Source of the DNA: Enterocloster asparagiformis
Lineage (GTDB): Bacteria; Bacillota; Clostridia; Lachnospirales; Lachnospiraceae
DNA: 53,996 nucleotides
Assembly (NCBI GenBank): GCA_018380885.1
Contig: JAGZSY010000036.1
Location: 1-53,996, forward strand
Direction of reading: 5' to 3'
This document shows positions 7,567 to 16,545 of the stretch, one piece after another (the first letter of the stretch is position 1; every line of letters starts with the position of its first letter). Position numbers and translations under genes: made by a program. The notes beneath the pieces were generated by a model, which saw nothing but the letters and a program-made list of their open reading frames with translations, was not told the DNA's origin and searched no databases.

Positions 7567-10500
7567 ATGTCATTCAGTAGTAGATTGGCAGAGGAAAAGA
7601 AGAAAGAAGAAAATCGAGAGAGTAGCAGCGGAAACTCGTTTCTGGAATGGGGGAAAAAGCGAGAGAGCCGAAAACAGGACATTGCCAAAATGGGGACGGG
7701 TGTCATGGGAGCAATGACCGGAAACAACATGCCCAGCCTAGCGCTGGAATACGCCAGGGAGCGGGCGGCGCAAGGATATAAGCGCCCGACATTGCAGAAT
7801 CCAGACTTCGCGGCAGAGGCGGTACAGAACGCATACACAGGCTTCCAGATCGCGCAGAATGCAATTACGAAGGGGATTCCTTCACCTAAAAAAGAAGTAT
7901 ATCAAAATCCTGGAAGTCCATTCGCACCGATCAGGAAAACCAAAGAAGAGCAGAATAAAATAGAGGAGTATAAAAAAATCCATGCAGAGGATTATGCAGA
8001 ATTAAAGAAAAGAGAAGAGGAAGAAAATCGGATCAAATATGAACTTGGAAAAATTGGGTTCACAAAGCCAGATGGAAGCTTTGCAGAATACAATCAGATT
8101 GAACAGCAACCAGATTATTATGATCAAGTAGATCACGGAAAAAAAATGAGCGGTAGTACATTGGACATAATGAGAGCAATCGGGGATAGTTCGCTGAAGG
8201 ATTTCTATGCATTTAAGAATACGGCAAAGCCGATTGCAGGAATGACTGATGATCAATTAAACCGGTACTATTATTTGCTGTCAAGTGTTGGAAAGGAAGC
8301 TGCAAAAGCATATTTGAATGTGGCACGGGACAATGCAAATTATGAGTCGGCCGCTCAGAAATTAGAAAAGTATAATCAACTGCCAGGACCAATAGGGTAT
8401 GCGCAAAAAGTAAATAGCGCATTCATGGGAGGAATGGAAAATGCTCAGACCGGAATAGACAATCTTCCAAGTATGATATTAGGAACAAGACCAGATGTTG
8501 GCACAAAGGAAAGCGAATATTTGCAATGGCTATTGAATGAAAATTCGTCTGGGGCGGAAAACATATCTTATAAAGTCGCTTCTGGAATAGGGAACATGGT
8601 TCCATCAATCGGGGCTGGATATTTAATAGGAGGACTTGGAGCCGGAAGCAAATTGGCGAAATTGATCGAACAAGGCTATGTGCAGTCAGCCGCATTTGCT
8701 GGGCAAACCGCAGGACAGACATACAGAGAGGACATCCAGGAGGGACGGCCGGTTAAAGGCGCACAGATAAATGCCATGGCAACTGCGGCGGATGAAATGG
8801 TAACCAACTGGCTGTTGAATGGAGTTGCTGGATTCGGAGGAGGAGCGGTAAAAAAAGCATTAGGAAACAGCAAGGTTGCAAACGCTGCCAAACAGGGGAT
8901 TACAAGCGCCATGAAAAAGAACCCTGCCCTTCGCAGGTTCCTTCTCGGCGCAATAGATTATGGTGGAGATATGTTATCGGAAGCAACCCAGGAGGGCGTA
9001 CAGGAACTTACAGAATCGATCCGTAAGCGTGTGATATATGGTGACGACATGAACCTGATTGATGATCTTAAAAGCCCTGAAACCTGGGAAGCTGCACTGG
9101 TTGGAGGATTAACCGCTGGGGTTATGAATGCACCCGGGACGATTGCCAATAACGTTGAAATTAATAGGTATGGAAAGGGCATAGATCATGATTACCGTGA
9201 TGTAGCTGCCAGTATAGATACCCGTCCTGAAAGCTATGCGACGGCAGAGGATCAGCAACAGGCGGTGAATCTCCAGAGCTTGGCCCAAGAGTACGCCGCT
9301 CGTCAAGCCAACAAAGAATTCATTTCAAACCGCGATAAGGCAGAATTTGAGCTTGAATTACAAAGTTTGAATTATGGCGCACAGGCCCGTAAAAAAGCAT
9401 TGGATAGTATCTTTGAAGATGAGCCGGAATATCCTGTGTCGCAGTATCAGGAACCGAAAAGCGAACAACCGGAAGCGGTCATTCAGGAGTCCACAGTCTA
9501 CCAAAATCAGCCTCAAATGTCGCAAGCAGAGGAATTTACACCTACAGTAAAAACATCGGATAACGTGGCGTATAATGCGTCGACCACAGAAGGCTCGGAT
9601 AATATAGTAAAAGAATACGCTAAGATTTTCGGGAAAGAAGGGCAGAAAGCGTTTGAAGCTCTCTACGATGGAGAAACAGATATTGACGCATTTTCACGTT
9701 CTTTTGGTAGAGCATATGATATAGGAAGATATGGGCAAGAGATTACATCAGAGCATCAGGCTGAGGCTTCCGTTCTACTGGGCGTAGATGGGTTTTCATC
9801 TGCATATATGGCTGGAGCTCATGACAGAAATGCAGAAGTTAAGTATGATCCGCAGACCGCAAAACCGACAGCACTGGTGCAAGGAGCTGTTAAAGACGGT
9901 GGGCTCGGGGAGGTATCCCAGAATGCAACCAATGAGCAGATACGGTTTGCTGAGAGCGTAGGAAAGGCTACGGGCCTAAAAATCAATCTTGTAGACAGCC
10001 TGGGAGACCAAGGGGTTACAGCCTCATATGAGCGCGGGAAAATCACAGTGTCAATCAATTCCGAGGATTTTATGGGATCAGTATCCCATGAGTTGACGCA
10101 CTATATCAAAGACTACGCACCGGAGTCATACCAGGGCTATGCAGATACAGTCATGAAAGCACTGGCAGAATCAAAAAATGTAGATGTTGAGACGATGATC
10201 AACAACTACATAGCGAACTCTGAGGGATACGGAAAGATATTGAACCGCGCGGAAGCAATCGACGAGATTGCAGCGGACGCAGCACAGAGTTTCTTCAATG
10301 ACCCGGAATATATAAATCGTATTGTAGCGGAGAACACGACAGTGGGTCAGAAAATCGTCGATTGGTTAAATGATGTAATCGACGCAATCAAACAGTTAAT
10401 CAAGACTGGAAGTACCAGACAGGCCGCAAAGGCCCTGGAGGAAAACCTGGAAAACCTGGAAACTGCGCGCGACTACTGGACGGAGGGTTTGGAGCGGGCC

Positions 10501-13500
10501 GGGGATCGCTATAAATCCGGCATGGAAACCGCTGAAGAATCCGACACAAAATATAAGATTGAGAAGCCGGATCAGGTAACAGATGAAAATATCAGCGAGA
10601 ATTACGAAAAGGTTCGGAAAATGGACCCGGTAGCAGAGCTGACAGGAGACGAATTTGCCAAAGGCGAAAAAGACCTTATATCCCAAGTAACCGACTATTA
10701 TAACTCGATAGGAAAAGTACATAACGATGTGGTTGGGGATATATACCTAACGAAAGAAAGCGCTAAGGATGATGTAGCCCATGGAGTAGGACGCTTGAAA
10801 GCAATTACGTTTGCAGCAGTTCCAGAGGTTTTAAAAAACGGGCATGTATTAGATTTTCAAAAAAATTGGAAGGAAAGAAAATACGATACCGTTGTAATTG
10901 GTGCTCCAATTACCGTGTCAGACGGGAAATATGCTGGAGACTATTACGAAATTGCGATTGTGAAAGTGGCTGAGGATAATAAAATGTATGTGCATGAGGT
11001 ATATGCACAAAAGATAAAGGAGTCGCTTTCGTTCAAGACTCCGTCCTTCCCACAAAGTGGTTCACGAAGCGAAAGCGCTCCTTCATCTATCTATAGTATA
11101 TTCGGAAAATTACTGAATGTCAATGAGGCAGAACCCAAAAATCAAACGGATATAAGATTCCAACTTGAAGATGTAGGTAACGTCGATGCCCAGGCGCTCC
11201 AATATGAAAATCAAACTCTGCGGGAAGCCAACGAACTGATAAAGAGGGAGCTTGAACTGACCGGCAAGACAGAGCCACGCCTGAGCGACGTTAAGAAGGT
11301 AGCCACGGAGTTACTAAGGCAACACAACAGCGATTACCGGCATGAAACCCTGACCAACAACCTCGTAAGGCTGTATGAATACCTGCGCAGCGCCGACCAA
11401 GTGGACATGGCACAGGCCGCAGAACTGGCGGCAGGAATCGCAAAAGGCGTCCTGAAAAAAGCCAAATCTTCCTCCGAGTATGCGCAGCAGTACCAAGACT
11501 TGCGGCAGCAGATCAAGGACACTAAGATCAAGATAACAGATCAGGATAAGGCCGATTTGATGAGGATGGGGGGATATAATAACTTCCGCAAACAGTATTT
11601 TGGCAAGATGAAACTAGGCAACGACGGCATATCGATTGACTCATTCTACCAGGAGTTGGCCGATCAGAACCCAGAACTGTTCGATAGTAATATTACGCAT
11701 CCGGCGGACCAGCTTATAGCAGTGGCAACCGCTATCGATACCATGACCTCACAGGTAGCCAACCCATACGGTGCAGACCTGGACGAAATGTCGTACATTG
11801 TAGGGCAGGAAATCTTGCAGGCGTATTCCAGAGTTCGGGAAGTCCCGGCCACGTTTGCGGATAAGAAAGCGGCAGAGCTTCAGCAAGTACGACGGAATTA
11901 TAATAGGAAGATGTCGGAATATAAAAACGATCTGAAAAAGAAGTATGATCAGGCGTTGAAACAGGTATGGAGGGAGAATAGCGCCAAGATCGAAGAACTG
12001 GCGAAGGAATACCGCGAGCTTAAGGACGCTCGCATGGTAGACCGGGCAGATTACCGCATCAAAATGGATAGGCTGCGCAACGACAGTATGGTAGTCCGGG
12101 CAGAATACCAAACCAAAATGGATAGGTTGCGTAATGACAAGAATTTGGCACTGGCTGCTATGCAGCAGCGGCACAGAGAACAGCTTCAACAGCGGCGGGA
12201 TAGCCTGCGAGCCAGGGAAGCCAAAAAGCGTATTATCAAAGATACGCGTGAAATGAACCGATGGCTGACAGAACCAAATGACAAGAAGCACGTACCGGAA
12301 AGCCTGAGAACCCCGGTAGCTCAGTTTCTTCTCAGTATAGATTTTAGCAGCGATTGGACTGACCAGAATGGAGGCCCAGCACAGCGAAGCCTTATCTGGA
12401 AGGACATGAGCAAGCAACTAAATAATATCGTTGAAGCCGGAGGAATTGTAGAGGAACAGGGAGAACAGCGGATTCTTAACGTCGATCCATCACTCCCAGA
12501 AAAGATCAACGAACTTGCCGACAAAGTTAAACTTCTCCCGCGGCTGGATGAACTGGACGCGAACCAACTGGAGCGGTTGCAGGAAAGCGTCACGGCCATG
12601 AAAAAACTGATCCAGGACGCAAATCAGATGATCAGTAATGCCAATTACAGAAGCGTTGAAAATGCAGCCACAAGTTTTCTGTCGGATGTCAGCAAAAAGA
12701 AAGACGCAGTTGAATTTAAAGAAGATTCTTACGCAGGCAAAGGGAAAAATCTGTTTCAAAATGACCTGCTGGACTCTAACAGCGCCTTCTACCGCATGGG
12801 GCCTGTAATGAGATCGATTTACCAGGGAATCAGAGATGCAGAGGACCGTCACACCACCAACCTGGTAACAATGGAACGATATTTCCGCGACACCTGCCAG
12901 GAGATTGGAATCACAAAAGAGGAGATGCGGGAATGGAGCGGTCCAAACGCCAAACAAATGACCTTCATAGTAGACGGGAAAGCTGTAAAAATGACAGCGG
13001 CCCAGGTAATGACGCTGTATGAGTCGGATAAGCGAGGTCAAGCGAAAAAGCACATATACAGCAAGGACGGTGGAATTATTCCATCAGAGCTGATCCGGCA
13101 GAAGGAAAGCACAGACGGGAAAACCAAAACTTCCGTATTGGGCCGTATGGCACCACGCGTAAAACCGATACAGGTAACAGAGCAGGACGTTCAGAGGATC
13201 ACCAGCTCCCTTACACCGAAACAGATAGCCTTTGCGGACAAGCTGCAATATTTCCTAGGTCACGTTACATCAGAGTGGGGCAATGAGACCTCCATGAAGA
13301 TGTACGGATACAGAAAATTCATGGCGCCGAATTACTTCCCGATTGAAGTCTACAAAAACGCAATACATAAGGATACCGTAGATGTAGGTATGAATGCACT
13401 ATCAAGCATCAAAAACATCGGCGCAGCCAAAGCAACCAGTAAGAACGCCGGAAACGCCCTGATCCTGAACGATATCATGGATGTGTACATCAATCACTCA

Positions 13501-15468
13501 AACCAGATGAGCCTCTATAACGCTATGTTGGCTCCGCTCTCTGATTTCCAAAAGGTATATAATTACAAATCCGCTGAGACAGGAAATGTAAGAGAAGAAA
13601 TTGAACGGGCATGGGGGAAGGGAGGAGCAAAATACCTTGACACATTGATCAAGGACATCAATGGGAGGGTAGATCATCCTGATCCTGGAATGTACGGTAA
13701 ACTGATGCAGAACATGAAAGCGGCAGCGGTTGCGGGAAACCTTCGTGTTGCAATTCAGCAACCTACGGCAATGGTCAGAGCGGCGGCAGAGTTGTCCGTG
13801 ATGGACCTGGGAAAAGGCGCTATCACCAAATCCCCCACACTGAGCCGGAGTGAGCAATGGGACGTAATGTGCAAATATGCCCCGATCACCCAATGGAAAG
13901 ATTGGGGGTTCTTCAAAATGGACGTTTCGAGGTCTATGCGCGATGTATTAATGGGACCAGAAACCAAAAAGCAAGCCTTTGTAGACAAGACTATGTGGTT
14001 AGCAGCAAAAGGCGATGAATGGGCCTGGAGACGTATGTGGAATGCCTGCGAATACGATGTCATGAGGAATAACCCGGAACTGGAACCTGGAAGCGATGCC
14101 TATTACCGCAAAGTCGGAAGCAGGTTTTCAACGGTGATCGACAAAACCCAGGTTGTAGATTCTGTGCTGCACCGTACGCAGATTATGCGTAATTCGGATG
14201 GACTTGTCAAAATGTCCGTAGCCTTCATGAATGAACCGCTAAAAAGCTATAACATGGTCTACAGGGCGTTTGTGGACGCACGGGAGACGGGAAACTATAG
14301 GGCTGTAAGAACCGCGGCGGTTATATATGCCGCGAATGCGATCACGACTGCACTGGCGGCATCACTGATCGATATGATACGGGATGATGATAAGGACAAG
14401 GAACTGTGGGAGAAGTATCTGAATGCCCTGATGGGAAATGCCATAGACGGCCTGAACCCGCTCAATATGATTCCACTCGTGAAAGATGTGTGGTCTATAT
14501 TCCAAGGATATTCTACCAAACGCTCAGATTTAAGTGGCATTGAGGATATCCAAAAAGTAACCGGAAAGTGGCTACAATATTTCAACGGGGATAGCAAGTA
14601 TACAATCCCGTATCTTCTTATGGAAACTATGGACTCGACGAGCATCTTAACAGGGATTCCGGTTAGGAGCTTGAATCGGGATATCACAAAACCGTTGATA
14701 AGATCACTGTATGGGATTTTAGACGGTGACGAATACCGTGCGATGAAACTGAAATACGACATAGGAAGCGAGAAGAACTTGGGCTACTATGCCGAAATGA
14801 TGGTAGATGCCATGCTTGCAGGGGACAATGCGAAGATGGAGCAGATCAAGGAGGATATGCTGGATGCCGGACTGAAAAAAGAAGATATTTCGAAGAGGTA
14901 TGACTCTAAGTATAAGGAATATCTGAAAGACAATGTCCCGGAAATCGAAGAAGCAGCGCAGGCCAGAATCGACGGAAAGCCGGAGGAATATAAGCGCCTG
15001 TATGATGATCTTGTTAATGCCGGTTACGATCCGCTGTACGTCAAAAAGACAATCGATACAGCCACAAATAAGCTGAGATCAGGCACAGAGGAAAGCGAAG
15101 AGGAATCAGAAGAGAAGAAGGTAGAGGAACCCAAGGCCGAAAACATATACTCCACGTATGACCTGTTAGCGGGGGTTGAACAGGTGTCAAATTCCACCCA
15201 GAGTCTAAAAGCATTTAACGCAGTATCGGAGGATATGTACCAGGCCAAACTCAGCAACGGTAAAAAGAAGAGCGAGGCCATCGGAGAGATCAAGTCCTTG
15301 ATTACCAAAGCGTACAAGAAGCAATGGATTGAGGCATACCAGAGAAAAGATAAGGACACGTATCAGGCCATACAAAATAAGCTGAAATACTTAAAAATTG
15401 GAGGTGTAACAATTTATGGGAGTAGCGATTGGGAAAGCTGGTTAAAAGAAGCCAAGAAAAAGAAGTAG
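7567..15468 (+). CDS. Giant 2633-residue polyvalent virion protein with HELTH metalloprotease-like and LPD3/nuclease-like regions
   Basis: AGGAGG precedes ATG 7567. Regions seen: charged N-terminus (1-150); Gly/Ala-rich segment about 330-460 that could enter membranes; HELTH at 841-845 with a downstream DEIAADA, as in zinc metallopeptidases; about 1019-1160 resembling LPD3-type (BECR nuclease-like) domains of MuF/polyvalent proteins (SAKDDVAHGVGRLK, APITV, MYVHEVYAQK); coiled coil about 1428-1554 with a tandem 18-residue repeat; and long helical regions to a Lys/Glu-rich end. Large multi-enzyme proteins of this kind are carried in virions and injected with DNA. Domain names are by eye; catalysis is inferred. 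A diverged, broken copy of part of this gene lies at 16546. Confidence 0.8.
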   Translation: MSFSSRLAEEKKKEENRESSSGNSFLEWGKKRESRKQDIAKMGTGVMGAMTGNNMPSLALEYARERAAQGYKRPTLQNPDFAAEAVQNAYTGFQIAQNAITKGIPSPKKEVYQNPGSPFAPIRKTKEEQNKIEEYKKIHAEDYAELKKREEEENRIKYELGKIGFTKPDGSFAEYNQIEQQPDYYDQVDHGKKMSGSTLDIMRAIGDSSLKDFYAFKNTAKPIAGMTDDQLNRYYYLLSSVGKEAAKAYLNVARDNANYESAAQKLEKYNQLPGPIGYAQKVNSAFMGGMENAQTGIDNLPSMILGTRPDVGTKESEYLQWLLNENSSGAENISYKVASGIGNMVPSIGAGYLIGGLGAGSKLAKLIEQGYVQSAAFAGQTAGQTYREDIQEGRPVKGAQINAMATAADEMVTNWLLNGVAGFGGGAVKKALGNSKVANAAKQGITSAMKKNPALRRFLLGAIDYGGDMLSEATQEGVQELTESIRKRVIYGDDMNLIDDLKSPETWEAALVGGLTAGVMNAPGTIANNVEINRYGKGIDHDYRDVAASIDTRPESYATAEDQQQAVNLQSLAQEYAARQANKEFISNRDKAEFELELQSLNYGAQARKKALDSIFEDEPEYPVSQYQEPKSEQPEAVIQESTVYQNQPQMSQAEEFTPTVKTSDNVAYNASTTEGSDNIVKEYAKIFGKEGQKAFEALYDGETDIDAFSRSFGRAYDIGRYGQEITSEHQAEASVLLGVDGFSSAYMAGAHDRNAEVKYDPQTAKPTALVQGAVKDGGLGEVSQNATNEQIRFAESVGKATGLKINLVDSLGDQGVTASYERGKITVSINSEDFMGSVSHELTHYIKDYAPESYQGYADTVMKALAESKNVDVETMINNYIANSEGYGKILNRAEAIDEIAADAAQSFFNDPEYINRIVAENTTVGQKIVDWLNDVIDAIKQLIKTGSTRQAAKALEENLENLETARDYWTEGLERAGDRYKSGMETAEESDTKYKIEKPDQVTDENISENYEKVRKMDPVAELTGDEFAKGEKDLISQVTDYYNSIGKVHNDVVGDIYLTKESAKDDVAHGVGRLKAITFAAVPEVLKNGHVLDFQKNWKERKYDTVVIGAPITVSDGKYAGDYYEIAIVKVAEDNKMYVHEVYAQKIKESLSFKTPSFPQSGSRSESAPSSIYSIFGKLLNVNEAEPKNQTDIRFQLEDVGNVDAQALQYENQTLREANELIKRELELTGKTEPRLSDVKKVATELLRQHNSDYRHETLTNNLVRLYEYLRSADQVDMAQAAELAAGIAKGVLKKAKSSSEYAQQYQDLRQQIKDTKIKITDQDKADLMRMGGYNNFRKQYFGKMKLGNDGISIDSFYQELADQNPELFDSNITHPADQLIAVATAIDTMTSQVANPYGADLDEMSYIVGQEILQAYSRVREVPATFADKKAAELQQVRRNYNRKMSEYKNDLKKKYDQALKQVWRENSAKIEELAKEYRELKDARMVDRADYRIKMDRLRNDSMVVRAEYQTKMDRLRNDKNLALAAMQQRHREQLQQRRDSLRAREAKKRIIKDTREMNRWLTEPNDKKHVPESLRTPVAQFLLSIDFSSDWTDQNGGPAQRSLIWKDMSKQLNNIVEAGGIVEEQGEQRILNVDPSLPEKINELADKVKLLPRLDELDANQLERLQESVTAMKKLIQDANQMISNANYRSVENAATSFLSDVSKKKDAVEFKEDSYAGKGKNLFQNDLLDSNSAFYRMGPVMRSIYQGIRDAEDRHTTNLVTMERYFRDTCQEIGITKEEMREWSGPNAKQMTFIVDGKAVKMTAAQVMTLYESDKRGQAKKHIYSKDGGIIPSELIRQKESTDGKTKTSVLGRMAPRVKPIQVTEQDVQRITSSLTPKQIAFADKLQYFLGHVTSEWGNETSMKMYGYRKFMAPNYFPIEVYKNAIHKDTVDVGMNALSSIKNIGAAKATSKNAGNALILNDIMDVYINHSNQMSLYNAMLAPLSDFQKVYNYKSAETGNVREEIERAWGKGGAKYLDTLIKDINGRVDHPDPGMYGKLMQNMKAAAVAGNLRVAIQQPTAMVRAAAELSVMDLGKGAITKSPTLSRSEQWDVMCKYAPITQWKDWGFFKMDVSRSMRDVLMGPETKKQAFVDKTMWLAAKGDEWAWRRMWNACEYDVMRNNPELEPGSDAYYRKVGSRFSTVIDKTQVVDSVLHRTQIMRNSDGLVKMSVAFMNEPLKSYNMVYRAFVDARETGNYRAVRTAAVIYAANAITTALAASLIDMIRDDDKDKELWEKYLNALMGNAIDGLNPLNMIPLVKDVWSIFQGYSTKRSDLSGIEDIQKVTGKWLQYFNGDSKYTIPYLLMETMDSTSILTGIPVRSLNRDITKPLIRSLYGILDGDEYRAMKLKYDIGSEKNLGYYAEMMVDAMLAGDNAKMEQIKEDMLDAGLKKEDISKRYDSKYKEYLKDNVPEIEEAAQARIDGKPEEYKRLYDDLVNAGYDPLYVKKTIDTATNKLRSGTEESEEESEEKKVEEPKAENIYSTYDLLAGVEQVSNSTQSLKAFNAVSEDMYQAKLSNGKKKSEAIGEIKSLITKAYKKQWIEAYQRKDKDTYQAIQNKLKYLKIGGVTIYGSSDWESWLKEAKKKK
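12034..12141 (+). repeat. Tandem 54-bp repeat inside the giant gene
   Basis: Two in-frame 54-nt units, 12034-12087 and 12088-12141, encode near-identical 18-residue helices ending in KMDRLRND. They lie in the coiled coil and point to helix extension by duplication. Confidence 0.75.
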
Positions 15469-15471
15469 CAT

Positions 15472-15502
15472 TAAAGGAGGCGGAGATTACCGCCTCCTTA
15501 AT
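15472..15502 (+). terminator. Hairpin terminator after the giant gene
   Basis: AAGGAGGCGG and CCGCCTCCTT pair around a 6-nt loop just after the stop at 15468, followed by an A/T-rich stretch without a long T run. It separates the virion operon from the tip cassettes. Confidence 0.6.
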
Positions 15503-15508
15503 AAATAT

Positions 15509-15519
15509 ATAGTGATTTA
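15509..15519 (+). repeat. Crossover-like motif, copy B
   Basis: Plus-strand ATAGTGATTTA, followed by G, opening the SDL frame of the cassette at 15511. Copies B and C share 12 bases. Confidence 0.5.
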
Positions 15520-15867
15520 GGCGGGTTAAACGGACGTCTTAATTTTCTTAGCGCAGATGGTGCACAGTTCGATTATGATAACAACCGTGCCTACTTCAAA
15601 GTGTTAAAAGATAATATCATATATCAGCAAGGTTTGGGGGATAACGGCATTGAATATCATTACTATGATGGTACGTGGAATTTAATATGGGGTATCTACC
15701 TTGCGTCTATCAAAGGCTTTGACGCTTTTTATGATCCGACATCAGATCTATGCTATTTTAAATGGCGTGTAAGGGATGGTCTACATTATCAGATTGGAGT
15801 TGGAAGGTCCGGAATAATATTTGATGCCTGGGACGGAACAGAATGGAAACGAGTATGGACTAAGTGA
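15511..15867 (+). CDS. Tail-tip cassette B (silent, no proper start)
   Basis: The frame opens at AGT GAT TTA (SDL) in the motif at 15509 and runs to TGA 15865-15867. An in-frame TAA lies just upstream at 15500-15502, and the only start codon early in the frame is GTG 15601 without a ribosome site. It encodes two tandem modules of about 50 residues (FLSADGAQFDYDNN...YDGTWNLIW and KGFDAFYD...WDGTEWKRVW). Module 1 is clearly related to the minus-strand cassette C. Without an N-terminal part it cannot be a whole fibre gene; a stored receptor-binding tip is the simplest reading. Confidence 0.6.
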   Translation, partial: SDLGGLNGRLNFLSADGAQFDYDNNRAYFKVLKDNIIYQQGLGDNGIEYHYYDGTWNLIWGIYLASIKGFDAFYDPTSDLCYFKWRVRDGLHYQIGVGRSGIIFDAWDGTEWKRVWTK

Positions 15868-16278
15868 TCATTTGTCCCATATTAGTGTCCAATTTGCGCC
15901 GTCCCAGGTATGATAATGTATGCCAGTTTTGTTGAACGCAAGCTGATGTATAATTCCATTTTTCATTACCTTATAATACGCCGTATCATTGGCGTAATCA
16001 CATTGTACGCCATCCGCAGATAGCAAATTAATGTCGGCATCTGTAATAACCCGAGAACCGCTCCACGGCCCAGCGCCACCTGGCAACGATTTAAAAATCC
16101 ATGCCGTCCCATTAGCGTTCATTTGCAATCGATGATATACATCGTCAGTGTTCGGGGGCGATTGCAGCGCTGTGCCAGTAGGGTCAGCATAAATTTTCTT
16201 AGCTAAATCACTATTTGTAAATAGAAAAGTCAAAAGGAAATCACGCCAATATAACATAAGACATTGAAAAGAGAACAA
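15868..16278 (-). CDS. Tail-tip cassette C (convergent with cassette B)
   Basis: Minus-strand frame ending exactly where cassette B ends: the two stops form one TGATCA. The cassette proper starts at the SDL codons at 16212 within the shared motif. The frame extends further to a weak TTG at 16278 (ATG 16260), but those residues look like non-coding carry-over. It encodes a linker (IYADPTGT), a beta-rich tip (LQMNANGTAWIFKSL) and a final module (LLSADGVQCDYAND...WDGANWTLIW) related to cassette B. Expression would need joining to a constant fibre part, which is not seen here. Confidence 0.6.
   Translation of the reverse strand: MFSFQCLMLYWRDFLLTFLFTNSDLAKKIYADPTGTALQSPPNTDDVYHRLQMNANGTAWIFKSLPGGAGPWSGSRVITDADINLLSADGVQCDYANDTAYYKVMKNGIIHQLAFNKTGIHYHTWDGANWTLIWDK
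16204..16214 (-). repeat. Crossover-like motif, copy C
   Basis: Minus-strand ATAGTGATTTA, followed by GCTAAGAAAAT, in inverted orientation to copy B. Copy A continues AAGAAAAT, so A and C also agree downstream after a 3-nt gap. Confidence 0.5.
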
Positions 16279-16280
16279 GC

Positions 16281-16307
16281 GACTAAAATCCGACTAAAAT
16301 CCGACTA
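16281..16307 (+). repeat. Short direct repeats near the attachment site
   Basis: GACTAAAATCC occurs twice in a row followed by GACTA. The flanking 16308-16423 is strongly A/T-rich and shows no gene. Repeats beside an attachment core may be integrase arm sites or the tail of a lost gene. Confidence 0.35.
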
Positions 16308-16423
16308 CGAGTTTCAGAAAAAGGCATCATTATACACTTTATTATAAAATCATATAAGGAAAAAACAACGCAAAATCAAGGGAAATTGAATATAGTAGCA
16401 AACATTATTAGAAAAATTTTAAA

Positions 16424-16465
16424 TTCGTAATGCGTGGGTCGCCGGTTCGAGTCCGGCCAGTGGCT
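16424..16465 (+). other. attR: 3' half of a tRNA-Thr(CGU) gene
   Basis: The sequence supplies an anticodon loop TTCGTAA (CGT), the 3' anticodon stem TGCGT, a 5-nt variable region, a perfect T-arm (GCCGG / CCGGC around TTCGAGT), a 3' acceptor strand CAGTGGC and the discriminator T. The 5' half is missing: the bases before the loop do not pair with TGCGT. A tRNA 3' half at the edge of phage genes is the classic product of integration into a tRNA gene. A terminator follows at 16474. Confidence 0.75.
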
Positions 16466-16473
16466 TATAGCAA

Positions 16474-16500
16474 AATCCCTTGATTTTTCAAGGGATTTTT
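16474..16500 (+). terminator. Terminator downstream of the tRNA-Thr fragment
   Basis: A 10-bp stem (AATCCCTTGA / TCAAGGGATT) with a 4-nt loop and a T run. A second hairpin (GGACTC / GAGTCC plus T run) lies at about 16521-16544. Confidence 0.7.
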
Positions 16501-16545
16501 GAATTTTAGGAAAAGGAAAGAGGACTCCGAAAGAGTCCTTTTTTA

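Larger units (their letters stand above)
1..16465. mobile_element. Prophage, right part (left end outside window)
   Basis: Phage lysis and virion genes run without interruption from the left edge to a 3' tRNA-Thr fragment that I take as attR. The lysis block comes first, then a terminator and promoter, then connector, stabilisation, self-cleaving fibre and ejection-type genes, then tail-tip cassettes. The connector/stabilisation/ejection set resembles short-tailed phages, while XkdX and the SPP1-type holin are common in long-tailed Firmicutes phages, so the phage looks mosaic. No integrase, terminase, portal or capsid gene is in view; these must lie to the left if the prophage is complete. 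Confidence 0.9.

Noticed and set aside
15511..16212. Diversity-generating retroelement
   Set aside because: The two related tips look like template/variable repeats at first, but they differ by many substitutions of all kinds, are inverted, and no reverse transcriptase is seen.
16424..16465. Complete tRNA gene
   Set aside because: Only the 3' half is present; the bases to the left do not form the D-arm, acceptor or 5' anticodon strand.
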